A DNA stretch of 64,000 nucleotides from Sporomusa ovata DSM 2662 (GTDB lineage Bacteria; Bacillota; Negativicutes; Sporomusales; Sporomusaceae). The stretch spans positions 62,053 to 126,052 of the forward strand of contig NZ_ASXP01000005.1 in NCBI RefSeq assembly GCF_000445445.1, in the 5' to 3' direction. The notes under the pieces are model-generated. The model made no database searches. It was given only the letters and a program-made list of their open reading frames with translations, and had not been told where the DNA came from. The translations under genes were made by a program, and so were the position numbers. Positions 9,199-16,895 of this stretch are shown here, one piece after another (the stretch's first letter is position 1; every line of letters begins with the position of its first letter).

Positions 9199-10386
9199 TT
9201 GGTTTTGCAGCATTACCAGAGGACAACTTTCTGCCTATTCATTTTGGGTTTATTACTTTTTATCATACCATTTGTTGCTTTTGCGGCGCCGCCGGATGCT
9301 GGATCACCGCCACCCACGGCTAATCCAGCATTGGCTACCGCACCAGGAACTCCTGCAGCTAACCCTGCGGGGGGACAAGCTCCGCTGATTGCCGGCTCGT
9401 CTACGCCCGCTTCAAATGCACCAGTTGCAACCGCACCGAATAATCCCGCGTCCAACCCTGCGGGACAGCCTACTACGACTGCGCCGCAAAATGTACCGGA
9501 ACCCGCCCCCGATGCCTTGGCAGCCGTCGGGTTATCACCTTTGGTCGTACAGTTGGAATATGTAAAAGCAGATCAAGTCAAACCCATGCTCGCCACGCTG
9601 TTTCCCGATAACCAAATCAAGGTAGAATTTGTCAATAAGACGCTGATTGTTACAGGCAATGACGACGACTGTGCCGCGGTTAAAGCTATACTGGCGAAGC
9701 TTGATATCCCGCCGCGTCAGGTCATATTTGAAGCTGAAGCGGTCGAAATATCCCGCGACAGCCTGAGAAATCTTGGCATTAACTGGGGTACTGTCAACGG
9801 GCTGACGGAAACTGCGCTTACCGACAACAGTGCTTTTCGCATCACCCTCGGTATTCCCAATCATTCGGAATACGGCATCAATCTCAAGGGTACTCTTAAT
9901 CGTCTGATAGAAAACAAAAAAGGCCATTTGTTGGCCAGTCCCCGCATCGCTGCCCTGGATGGTCAAACCGCCAGAATTCTCATCGGTGACAAGTTAGCGG
10001 TGGAAAGCACGCAAATTTCCAGCGGCACTACAGTCACCACCGTAACTTACGTTGAGGTCGGCATTAAACTAGAAATAACCCCCACCGTCCACACCGATGG
10101 TACCATAACGGCCATTATCAAACCAGAAGTCAGTAACAAAACAGACACTACCACCAGTGGCAACCCGAATATCCGGACCCGACAGGCCGAAACAACACTA
10201 CGGGTAAAAAACGGCGAGACAATTGTCCTCGGCGGTTTGATCCAACGGCAAAAAACCAGTGATACGATCAAATTTCCCCTGTTAGGTGATTTACCTTTAG
10301 TTGGGATGTTCTTTCGCTCAACAAATAGGGAATTCACTGAAAGCGAATTGATTATCCTAATTACCCCCAAACTGATTAATCCATGA
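9199..10386 (+). CDS. Short secretin (GspD/PilQ-type) outer membrane protein
   Basis: About 395 residues. A signal peptide ending AFA is followed by a Pro/Ala/Gly-rich linker (residues 30-105), one secretin N-domain (VVQLEYVKADQVKPMLATL to LAKLDIPPRQV) and a C-terminal secretin channel domain. The channel domain shows RIAALDGQTARILIGD, the VEVGIKLEITP strand and the closing signature GETIVLGGLIQR with FPLLGDLPLVGMFF. It is much shorter than full PilQ/GspD and no pilus or type II genes are nearby. TTG 9199 is chosen because GAGGTG lies six bases before it; GTG 9190 is an alternative. A solitary secretin next to glycan genes may export a polymer or protein (inference). Confidence 0.8.
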   Translation: MVLQHYQRTTFCLFILGLLLFIIPFVAFAAPPDAGSPPPTANPALATAPGTPAANPAGGQAPLIAGSSTPASNAPVATAPNNPASNPAGQPTTTAPQNVPEPAPDALAAVGLSPLVVQLEYVKADQVKPMLATLFPDNQIKVEFVNKTLIVTGNDDDCAAVKAILAKLDIPPRQVIFEAEAVEISRDSLRNLGINWGTVNGLTETALTDNSAFRITLGIPNHSEYGINLKGTLNRLIENKKGHLLASPRIAALDGQTARILIGDKLAVESTQISSGTTVTTVTYVEVGIKLEITPTVHTDGTITAIIKPEVSNKTDTTTSGNPNIRTRQAETTLRVKNGETIVLGGLIQRQKTSDTIKFPLLGDLPLVGMFFRSTNREFTESELIILITPKLINP

Positions 10387-10403
10387 GGGAAGGTGCTATG
10401 ACT

Positions 10404-11246
10404 ATGAAACATGCTCTGACGACGGCATTATTTCTACTAGTATTGCTTACTACCTCAGTACAGGCTGGTGCTACAAGTGATGCCGCCGTGATTTTGCGCT
10501 GGGCGCCGGTTATTCATCAACAGGATAACGACCAAAACCCGCTGTCACGGGAAAATATCTTTACTGTAGCTAACTTTGACCGCGATTGGCGAATGAATAA
10601 TAATTGGGAAAACCTGCCATACTACCCTCCCGGCGCCGCAGTGTACTATTCTCTAGTGGAAAGTGACACATATTATTTTATCGGCTATTACCTTTACTAT
10701 CCTCGCCATATTGGTAACGTCCAGCATGAGCATGACATGGCCGGGGTATTGGCTGTGGTGCAAAAAAGCTCCGGGCAGTTAGAATTACTATTGGTTTATA
10801 ATCATAATGAGTGGCTGAAATGCAACGGTTCCCATGTACGGCTCGAAGCTGGACATCCTAGCTTGGTAGTCAGCGCCGGTACGCATGAAATATCGCCAGT
10901 TAAGATTAACGAAGCAGCGCCAGGTCCTGGCGGGATTTGCCCGCTCCCTCCGGAAAAACAAGTACCGGGAACAGGTGGTAAAACCGGTACAGCGTCAAGT
11001 GCCGTCTACCGGTTAGTTGACTTGAAAGAATTATGGCAGCGGTGTAACGACATCGGCCAAAGCCGTACTTTTAACCGCTGGGGTTACTTTGATAGTTATT
11101 ATTATTTTGATGCAACTGCGCCCTGGATGTGGCAATATAACCAGATCAGCTGGCTGGCGAAACCGGCTGAACTGGTAAGGCGTGTTCATGGAAATCACCG
11201 CCAACCAATAACGTACCTTAAGAATCCATATGCAGGCATACGTTAG
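10404..11246 (+). CDS. Secreted protein, VPS62/DUF946-like
   Basis: About 280 residues beginning with a clear signal peptide that ends in VQA. The mature start ILRWAPVIHQQDND, the tract YYSLVESDTYYFIGYYLYYP and the HEHDMAGVL segment resemble the VPS62/DUF946 group of secreted proteins. No catalytic motif stands out. The start is set at ATG 10404 with GGAAGGTG about eight bases upstream; ATGs at 10383 and 10398 are also in frame. It follows the secretin by 17 bases and could be a substrate of it, but that is only context. Function unknown. Confidence 0.6.
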   Translation: MKHALTTALFLLVLLTTSVQAGATSDAAVILRWAPVIHQQDNDQNPLSRENIFTVANFDRDWRMNNNWENLPYYPPGAAVYYSLVESDTYYFIGYYLYYPRHIGNVQHEHDMAGVLAVVQKSSGQLELLLVYNHNEWLKCNGSHVRLEAGHPSLVVSAGTHEISPVKINEAAPGPGGICPLPPEKQVPGTGGKTGTASSAVYRLVDLKELWQRCNDIGQSRTFNRWGYFDSYYYFDATAPWMWQYNQISWLAKPAELVRRVHGNHRQPITYLKNPYAGIR

Positions 11247-11265
11247 CGGCATAAATAATTTTAAA

Positions 11266-11297
11266 AAACTGGCGTCACTTGAGAGTGACGCCAGTTT
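11266..11297. terminator. Bidirectional terminator hairpin, copy 1
   Basis: A perfect 14-bp stem (AAACTGGCGTCACT with its complement) around a four-base loop. On the minus strand it is followed by TTTTTTAAAATTATT, so it can end cstA transcription that runs through the repeat region; on the plus strand it follows the secreted-protein gene. The same hairpin recurs at 11608. Confidence 0.7.
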
Positions 11298-11387
11298 GGC
11301 GTTGTTTCTTATAAGATAAGAAATTATAAGTTTTTGAGACTCATGGAGGCATTATAATACAAGGGGTATCAGGTATTTGAGGAAGTG

Positions 11388-11513
11388 TTAAACCGCCAAG
11401 GACTCTAAGAGCCTCAAAGAACGCCAAGAAAAGCATAAGCTAACCTCTGCCTGCTCAGAATAATTATACCCCCTTGGCGTCCTTGACGTTCCTCGGCGTC
11501 CTTGGCGGTTAAA
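11388..11513. repeat. Long imperfect palindrome (CGCCAAGG family)
   Basis: The left arm TTAAACCGCCAAGGAC and the right arm GTCCTTGGCGGTTAA are near-perfect inverted repeats. Inside are further short repeats of CGCCAAG and CTTGGCG. It is non-coding and lies between two copies of a terminator hairpin. It looks like a dispersed palindromic element, but no other copy is in the window. Confidence 0.6.
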
Positions 11514-11530
11514 ATTCAAGCCTTATGTAT

Positions 11531-11606
11531 AACCACAGAGACACAGAGTACGCAGAGGAAATGCATGTCATACCGTTCCCTCTGTGTTCTCTGCGTCTCT
11601 GTGGTT
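11531..11606. repeat. Imperfect palindrome (ACCACAGAGACACAGAG family)
   Basis: The left arm AACCACAGAGACACAGAG and the right arm CTCTGCGTCTCTGTGGTT pair over most of their length, and each arm is itself made of repeated ACAGAG units. The sequence style matches dispersed palindromic repeats seen in many unrelated bacterial genomes (general knowledge). Non-coding. Confidence 0.6.
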
Positions 11607-11607
11607 C

Positions 11608-11635
11608 ACTGGCGTCACTCCTAAGTGACGCCAGT
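11608..11635 (+). terminator. Terminator hairpin, copy 2
   Basis: A 12-bp stem ACTGGCGTCACT around a CCTA loop, followed on the plus strand by TTTGGTTTTTCT. It is a direct repeat of the hairpin at 11266-11297, including the trailing TTTGG. The two copies bracket the palindromic repeats. Confidence 0.6.
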
Positions 11636-11660
11636 TTGGTTTTTCTAGTCCTTTTTCCTC

Positions 11661-13349
11661 TTACCGCACAGATGCATTGGTAGAGGAAGAAGAGTCAACT
11701 AATTTTCTAAAACTTGTAGATGCAATCAGCATTGCCAATGTAATCAACGCAATGGCCACAATTAACTGCAAACCATCAGTCAGGAAAGAAAAGCCGCCAG
11801 TGTAGATGATTTTACGAACGATACCATAAATTGACATACCCAGCGAAATCAACGTAACTACTAACATAAAGCACATGGGAATGTACAGCATTTTTCCCTG
11901 ACGTCCGGTGACTTTCATGAAGACAGCCAACGCAATCAGAACCAACGCGGCACACAGTTGGTTTGCTGCGCCGAATAATGGCCAAACATTCATATAGCCG
12001 CCCAGACAAAGCAAATAACCAAAGAACAGTGTTATTACAGTAGCAACGTATTTATTTGTCAACACACGCTGCATTGGCGACATCTTTGCCGGATCAGTCG
12101 TATCACCGGTAAACAACTCCTGGAAACACATCCGTCCGATACGCCCGACAGAATCCAGCGTAGTCAGAGCCAGTGCAGATACGCACATCGTGACGACACA
12201 GGTCGCTACAAAGCTGGACATACCAAACATAGACAGAAAATTGCCGACAGAAGCAGAGAATATCTGGAATGGTGTACCTTTCGGCATCACACCGCCGGTA
12301 GCGGCAGCGCCAACAACGATCAAAGCAACGACAGCGAGGATGGTCTCAACCATCATGGAACCATAGCCCACAAACAGCATATCTTTTTCATTGGAAATTG
12401 TTTTGGAAGAAGTACCGGAAGAAACTAAGCTGTGAAAGCCGGAAACGGCGCCACAGGCAATGGTAATAAAGAGGATTGGAAACAGCGGCTTGCCATTTAC
12501 TTCAAAGCCAACAAAGGCCGGTAATTCAATCGTAGGATTAGTAAAAACAACACCGATAACACCACTTGCAATCATACCGAGCAACAAGAACGAACTCAAA
12601 TAGTCGCGCGGCTCCATCAGCAGCCACATTGGCATAACAGCAGCCATAAACATATAGGCAAAAACAACATAGATCCAGGTTGTCTTATCAAAATAAAGTG
12701 GATAAGCGATCCCTGCTGCCAGCATACCAATAATCAAAAGAATACCAACTGCCAGTTTCGGTTTTTCCGACAGGGGGACTTTTTCTAGAAAAAGTCCGAA
12801 GAAAATAGCAACAACAATATACAACATCGAAATCGACGCAGCGGCGGCATTGGGGGTAGCCAGTGAACCATTGGGAGTAAAACCATTGAACGTGCCGGCA
12901 ACAATGTCGGCAAAAGCAGCTGTTACTAACAGCGTGAATAACCAGGAAAAGAGCAGAAACATTTGTTTCCCTGTTTTACCGATATACTTTTCAATCAGCA
13001 TCCCCATAGACTTGCCTTCGTTTTTGACGGAAGCATACAGCGCTGTAAAATCCTGAACAGCACCAAAGAAAATCCCACCGATCATCAACCAAAGCATAAC
13101 CGGTACCCAACCGAACATCGCAGCAATAATTGGCCCGGTGACTGGACCTGCGCCGGTAATAGAAGAAAATTGATGCGCAAATACAGTAAATTTTGAAGAC
13201 GGAACGTAGTCATTACCGTCTTCTAAACGATACGCCGGCGTTTTAGCACCAGGATCAATACCCCATATCTTTGTCAGCCAGCGGCCGTAAATGAAATAAC
13301 CGCCTGCACAGACAAGTAACGCAATACCCAATAAAGTTAAGCCAGTCAT
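11661..13349 (-). CDS. cstA: CstA-family transporter (carbon starvation/peptide-pyruvate)
   Basis: About 562 residues with many membrane helices. CstA marks include the N-terminal YFIYGRWLTKIWGID, the conserved HQFSSITGAGPVTGPIIAA and FHSLVSSGTSSKTI. The family takes up peptides or pyruvate; this version is shorter than E. coli CstA (701) but normal for Firmicutes. ATG 13349 is chosen with GGGAAGTG 12 bases upstream; GTG 13364 is an alternative but sits on the ribosome site. It has its own promoter and a leader hairpin with a T-tract, so expression is probably controlled by attenuation. It lies downstream of a tyrosine T-box gene and might also receive read-through. Confidence 0.85.
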   Translation of the reverse strand: MTGLTLLGIALLVCAGGYFIYGRWLTKIWGIDPGAKTPAYRLEDGNDYVPSSKFTVFAHQFSSITGAGPVTGPIIAAMFGWVPVMLWLMIGGIFFGAVQDFTALYASVKNEGKSMGMLIEKYIGKTGKQMFLLFSWLFTLLVTAAFADIVAGTFNGFTPNGSLATPNAAAASISMLYIVVAIFFGLFLEKVPLSEKPKLAVGILLIIGMLAAGIAYPLYFDKTTWIYVVFAYMFMAAVMPMWLLMEPRDYLSSFLLLGMIASGVIGVVFTNPTIELPAFVGFEVNGKPLFPILFITIACGAVSGFHSLVSSGTSSKTISNEKDMLFVGYGSMMVETILAVVALIVVGAAATGGVMPKGTPFQIFSASVGNFLSMFGMSSFVATCVVTMCVSALALTTLDSVGRIGRMCFQELFTGDTTDPAKMSPMQRVLTNKYVATVITLFFGYLLCLGGYMNVWPLFGAANQLCAALVLIALAVFMKVTGRQGKMLYIPMCFMLVVTLISLGMSIYGIVRKIIYTGGFSFLTDGLQLIVAIALITLAMLIASTSFRKLVDSSSSTNASVR

Positions 13350-13387
13350 AATTTTTAAATTCACTTCCCTATTATGTTTATGTAAAC

Positions 13388-13446
13388 AAAAAATCCTTCG
13401 TCTTCCTCATGCATTAACACATGGAAAACGAAAGATGTTCCTCTGT
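13388..13446 (-). terminator. Leader attenuator of cstA / terminator of the ligase gene
   Basis: On the minus strand a 14-bp stem (ATCTTTCGTTTTCC with GGAAGACGAAGGAT, two G-U pairs) encloses a CATG/CATG inner stem and is followed by six T. It lies after a promoter and before the cstA ribosome site, so it can both terminate the upstream gene and attenuate cstA. Confidence 0.65.
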
Positions 13447-13454
13447 TGAGGAAT

Positions 13455-13483
13455 AATATATCACTATTTTTTTTTATTGTCAA
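13455..13483 (-). promoter_or_regulatory. Promoter of cstA
   Basis: Minus-strand TTGACA (13478-13483), a 17-base spacer and TATATT (13455-13460), starting four bases past the ligase stop codon. Confidence 0.6.
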
Positions 13484-13487
13484 CAAG

Positions 13488-15122
13488 TTATATCTGAGTT
13501 TGAACTGCAACCAGATTTCCTGCGCAGTATTTTTCCCGCAGTTTCGGCTTTTCAATTTTACCAGTGGGGTTGCGCGGAACCATATCAAAAATAATCTTTC
13601 GCGGGCGCTTGTAACGCGGCAGGGAAGAACAAAAGGTCATTATTTCGTTTTCCGTGCATTTGCCATCTGGTTTTAGTTCGATGATGGCTGCCGAAATTTC
13701 ACCAAGACGTTGATCTGGCAGGCCAATCACTGCTACATCTTTAATTGCATCATGCTGATGGAGAAAATCCTCAATCTGTACCGGATACAAATTTTCTCCA
13801 CCACAAATAATAACATCTTTTTTACGGTCAACCAAATAAATAAAACCGTCTTCATCCATACGGGCCATATCGCCGGTAAAAAGCCAGCCATCTTTTAATA
13901 CAGCCGCCGTTGCTTCCGGATCATTATAGTAGCACTTCATCACACCCGGTCCTTTTACAACAAGTTCGCCTACGTTTCCCTGCTCAACAGGACAGCCTGA
14001 CTCACCGATAATCATTGCTTCCCATCTAAACCCTGGTTTGCCGATTGCCCCGACCTTGTGAATGTTTTCCATACCAAGATGGACACAGCCTGGGCCAATT
14101 GATTCGCTTAAACCGTAATTCGTATCATAGAGATGGCCGGGAAAATATTTTTTCCAGCGCTGAATCAGGCTTGGTGGAACCGGCTGGGCACCAATATGCA
14201 TCAACCGCCATTGGTCAAGCTTATAATCCCCAAGCTTCACTGCTCCGCTTTCAATCGCGTCAAGAATGTCCTGTGCCCAGGGAACAAGCAGCCAAACTAT
14301 TGTGACCTGTTCTTCAGAAATAGCTTTCAGAATCCACTCGGGTTTAACTCCGCGCAGCAAAACGGCCTTGCCTCCTACCAGAAAGCTGCCAAACCAATGC
14401 ATCTTGGCACCGGTATGATACAACGGCGGAATGCAGAGAAAATTATCTTCCCGCGCCTGCTGATGATGGTTTTGTTCGGTATAGCAGGAAGATACCAGGC
14501 TGCGGTGAGTATGAAGAATGGCTTTGGGAAAGCCTGTAGTTCCGGAGGAAAAATATATGGCTGCATCATCTTCATCGGTAAGCTTAATTTGCGGAGCTTC
14601 AGCGGAGCAATATGCTGCCAGTTTGTCGTAGCTGCCAGCAAAAGAAGGGCAATTCTCGCCTACAAAGAAGTACATTTTCACATGAGAAATTTTATCGATA
14701 ATTGTTCCCATACGGTCAATAAATTCTGTTCCGAAGACCAGCGTAGCGGCGTGTGCTAACTCCAGGCAATATTTTATTTCCTCAGCAGTATAGCGATAGT
14801 TCAACGGTACTGCCACTGCGCCAATTTTAAGAATACCCAAATAAATTGGCAGCCATTCGATACAATTCATTAACAGTATCGCAACTTTATCTCCCTTTTT
14901 TATACCACTGTTCAGCAGCAGATTAGCAAACCGGTTCGCTTTGTCGTCAAACTCACGCCAGGTCATCTCTCGCCGAAAACTCGCCGCCGGATTTGTTTCA
15001 ATCAGTTCGTATTCACGCCATGAAACTTCATGTTTTTCCTGTAATTCCGGATTGATTTCAACCAGGCTGGTATTATCACCATACATAATAGCATTGCGAG
15101 CAAGAATTTCCGTTATTAACAC
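13488..15122 (-). CDS. AMP-binding acyl/aryl-CoA ligase under T-box control
   Basis: 544-residue ANL-superfamily ligase that adenylates a carboxylate and transfers it to CoA. Motifs in order: YFSSGTTGFPK (ATP loop, about residue 192), GLSES, the hinge and A8 region WLFTGDMARMDEDGF with DRKKDVIICGGENLYP, and the C-terminal lysine in NPTGKIEKPK. It resembles medium/long-chain fatty-acyl-CoA synthetases, but the acid is not fixed by sequence. The start is GTG 15122 with AGGGGGA ten bases upstream. A tyrosine-specific T-box leader precedes it, which suggests the substrate may be an aromatic acid related to tyrosine metabolism (inference). Confidence 0.85.
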   Translation of the reverse strand: MLITEILARNAIMYGDNTSLVEINPELQEKHEVSWREYELIETNPAASFRREMTWREFDDKANRFANLLLNSGIKKGDKVAILLMNCIEWLPIYLGILKIGAVAVPLNYRYTAEEIKYCLELAHAATLVFGTEFIDRMGTIIDKISHVKMYFFVGENCPSFAGSYDKLAAYCSAEAPQIKLTDEDDAAIYFSSGTTGFPKAILHTHRSLVSSCYTEQNHHQQAREDNFLCIPPLYHTGAKMHWFGSFLVGGKAVLLRGVKPEWILKAISEEQVTIVWLLVPWAQDILDAIESGAVKLGDYKLDQWRLMHIGAQPVPPSLIQRWKKYFPGHLYDTNYGLSESIGPGCVHLGMENIHKVGAIGKPGFRWEAMIIGESGCPVEQGNVGELVVKGPGVMKCYYNDPEATAAVLKDGWLFTGDMARMDEDGFIYLVDRKKDVIICGGENLYPVQIEDFLHQHDAIKDVAVIGLPDQRLGEISAAIIELKPDGKCTENEIMTFCSSLPRYKRPRKIIFDMVPRNPTGKIEKPKLREKYCAGNLVAVQTQI

Positions 15123-15199
15123 GCTGTTTGTTCCCCCTAATACACCTTTTCCAAAGAAAGTGCAAATAAAATTTCTTCTATAAATTATTTAATAAACAT

Positions 15200-15480
15200 A
15201 AAAATCCCGTCTCTGTATTCCTACAGGGACGGGATTAATAATCCGTGGTACCACCCTGCTTGCTTATAGCAAGCCGCTCTTTTAGGTACAGGAACTCCAG
15301 TTCCGATACCCTAGCCTTGCTAACGGCGGCACACCGGCACAGTCTACTCATTTCTTTTCAACCTGCTGCTCATGAGTGTATTTCAGTTAATCTGCTTACC
15401 GGTTCGCACCCTCCACCGACTCTCTGCCAAGCACAAAAAACCTACTTTTCTCAATCATTGCATTATCTTTTGCTGTTAAT
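15200..15480 (-). ncRNA. T-box leader, tyrosine specifier (UAC)
   Basis: Minus-strand leader. The T-box sequence AGGGTGGTACCACGGAT (15241-15257) and a terminator with stem AATCCCGTC/GACGGGATT and a T-tract (15201-15236) are clear. Stem I shows AGTA on the 5' side, an AGAGAG/GGTGCGAA apical region, and GAAA-TAC-ACTC followed by ATGAGC on the 3' side. This matches the layout of the B. subtilis glyQS leader (GAAA-GGC-A), so TAC at 15378-15380 is the specifier, i.e. tyrosine. The U in TGGT pairs with discriminator base A, as expected for tRNA-Tyr. The element reads into the CoA ligase, an unusual target. Confidence 0.9.
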
Positions 15481-15484
15481 CGTA

Positions 15485-15512
15485 ATTATAACACAAAATT
15501 CCTTTATGTCAA
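15485..15512 (-). promoter_or_regulatory. Promoter of the T-box transcript
   Basis: Minus-strand TTGACA (15507-15512), 16-base spacer, TATAAT (15485-15490). Confidence 0.75.
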
Positions 15513-15559
15513 TAATAGAGCGTGTTTCAAAAAACACACTTTCCTTGCTATGCTTTAAA

Positions 15560-15665
15560 CTGTTATAAAATACCCCGGTGTTAAACACCAAACAGTCGCA
15601 CAGTAAGGGCATCCCCGATTTCTATGCTGAAAGGCTCAACGGCAAAGAGGGGTATTTTGTAACAG
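15560..15665. repeat. 106-bp element with 17-bp terminal inverted repeats
   Basis: CTGTTATAAAATACCCC (15560-15576) and GGGGTATTTTGTAACAG (15649-15665) are inverted repeats with one mismatch. An inner GGTGTT/AACACC hairpin is also present. It lies between cooT and the T-box promoter, with no ORF. It may be a small non-autonomous repeat or a bidirectional terminator-like structure. Confidence 0.55.
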
Positions 15666-15712
15666 CCTCTAATAGAGGAAACACAGTAAAAACTTCAACA
15701 TCTAACGAGTAA

Positions 15713-15916
15713 TCAAATACTTCCTTCCTGTGTCGGTTCCAAAATAATACGATGGTCGACTAGGTTCAATTCTTTAATTCTAGCCGCGATAGTTTTTCTC
15801 TGTCCCCAAATGCTTTCGAGATAAATTTCACCATTCTGAGGCACTACCCTGTCAACCCGTTCCATCAATAACTCTTCTTTTTCATTCTTGAGAAGATACG
15901 CATTAGCCTCGCACAT
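15713..15916 (-). CDS. cooT: CooT-family small Ni-binding protein
   Basis: 67-residue protein beginning MCEANAYLLKN with the family pattern ELLMERVDRV, IYLESIWGQRK and the C-terminal LVDHRIILEP. R. rubrum CooT is a nickel-binding dimer linked to CO dehydrogenase, with Cys2 near the metal; older annotation of the family reads predicted RNA-binding protein (COG1532). The start is ATG 15916, nine bases after AAGGAGGG, rather than the upstream ATG at 15937. It is four bases downstream of a DUF3842 gene, and the pair is behind one of the NTGAA-hairpin attenuators described in this window. Nickel handling or metal-dependent gene control is a reasonable inference. Confidence 0.8.
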   Translation of the reverse strand: MCEANAYLLKNEKEELLMERVDRVVPQNGEIYLESIWGQRKTIAARIKELNLVDHRIILEPTQEGSI

Positions 15917-15920
15917 GTGA

Positions 15921-16346
15921 CTATTCCCTCCTTCCACTTTGTATGTAATGTTTCATTTGTATAACTAACTCCTCCACCATGTGAGGTAATGGCTCTGATT
16001 GTATACCAATTAGATCAATATTGTTCCGATGAATTGGTAAAAGAATCTTCCTTGCCTTGCAGGTAACCACTCGCTTAGCCATTTTGGCTGTTAGCTCACC
16101 CTTCATGGAGTTAGGCAGGATTATACTAAGTGGACCAAGTATTAAATCCACTTCATCAATGTTGCAAATAACTGCATTTTCGCCAGTAGCCCCTTCATTT
16201 GCCCCAGCCCGTAACATAACAGAAGTAGCCTGAGAATTCGTCCCAATAGCCAAAATTTCAACGCTATTACGAAATTCGTTACGAACTCTATCAATTATGA
16301 CCCTGCCAATTCCGCCTCCCTGACCATCTATAACAGCAATGTACAC
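15921..16346 (-). CDS. DUF3842 family protein
   Basis: 141-residue protein with the DUF3842 pattern: N-terminal IAVIDGQGGGIGR, a nucleotide-binding-like Gly loop, then AIGTNSQATSVMLRAGANEGATGENA and the PNSMKGELTAKMA block. Function is unknown. It is commonly small and cytosolic with no membrane segment. It forms an operon with cooT (four-base gap), so the two probably work together. Confidence 0.75.
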   Translation of the reverse strand: MYIAVIDGQGGGIGRVIIDRVRNEFRNSVEILAIGTNSQATSVMLRAGANEGATGENAVICNIDEVDLILGPLSIILPNSMKGELTAKMAKRVVTCKARKILLPIHRNNIDLIGIQSEPLPHMVEELVIQMKHYIQSGRRE

Positions 16347-16486
16347 AAAATCCCTCCAAGTATTACAAAATCAGTTCTAAGATTATCCTATTGCGCTGCA
16401 CCAATTATATATCAGCCTTATTATTGTACATTACTATTTATCCCTTTCCATATAACACAAGTGAACTCCTGCGCGTAATACGAAAA

Positions 16487-16648
16487 ACCATGAAAATATC
16501 GTTTCAAACGAAACCTTCATGGTTATATCTTCATTACAGGGGGCTATTTCCAAATCGTTAAACAGACCAACCGTACTTCATACGGCATTTGGCAGCTTCT
16601 GCTACCTTCATTGTTCTAATTGTACCAAAATTCACTTTTAAATGTCAA
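16487..16648 (-). promoter_or_regulatory. NTGAA-hairpin attenuator leader of DUF3842-cooT
   Basis: Minus-strand promoter TTGACA (16643-16648), 18-base spacer, TACAAT (16619-16624). In the leader, hairpin A is CCGTA-TGAAG-TACGG (16571-16585) and hairpin B is AACC-ATGAA-GGTT (16512-16524). Hairpin B overlaps the 5' arm (ACCATGAA) of a terminator whose 3' arm TTCATGGT is followed by TTTT (16487-16523). B and the terminator cannot form together, the logic of an antiterminator. The 140 bases after it up to the DUF3842 ATG show nothing else I recognise. Confidence 0.7.
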
Positions 16649-16694
16649 TAGCTAGTACGAATTATCTACAATTATCTTTACTCAGAAATACTCA

Positions 16695-16809
16695 TTGACA
16701 AGTTTACCACAATTACGAGATAATATATCTATAAAAATTACACAATTTGAAATTAAAGGTATGAAGCCTTGTTGGAGACGCAGTCCCCTTCAATTTTTTA
16801 TACCTTTTT
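16695..16809 (+). promoter_or_regulatory. Promoter and NTGAA-hairpin attenuator of the Nik-like operon
   Basis: Plus-strand TTGACA (16695-16700), 18-base spacer, GATAAT (16719-16724). The leader has a weak hairpin AAT-TTGAA-ATT (16744-16754), then AAGGT-ATGAA-GCCTT (16756-16770). The second one lies in the 5' arm of a terminator, AAAGGTAT...ATACC followed by seven T (16755-16809). Same design as the minus-strand leaders; the first hairpin is weak here. Confidence 0.6.
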
Positions 16810-16844
16810 TTATTTGAAAACAAAATAATTTTGGAGGTATTATC

Positions 16845-16895
16845 ATGAACAAACAAGCCAATATAGCCGGGGATGGTAAACATGACCGGAAATAA
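16845..16895 (+). CDS. Short leader ORF overlapping the Nik-type lipoprotein start
   Basis: A 16-codon ORF (MNKQANIAGDGKHDRK) with the best ribosome site of the operon, TTGGAGGT about seven bases upstream. Its stop lies 14 bases inside the following gene, an arrangement that suggests translational coupling. It has no residue-specific run that would indicate classical attenuation. It could instead be a former N-terminus left by a frameshift. Confidence 0.45.
   Translation: MNKQANIAGDGKHDRK

Noticed and set aside
16487..16648. The cooT leader as a NiCo (czcD) riboswitch
   Set aside because: No four-way junction or conserved NiCo blocks that I can find; the layout is separate small hairpins.
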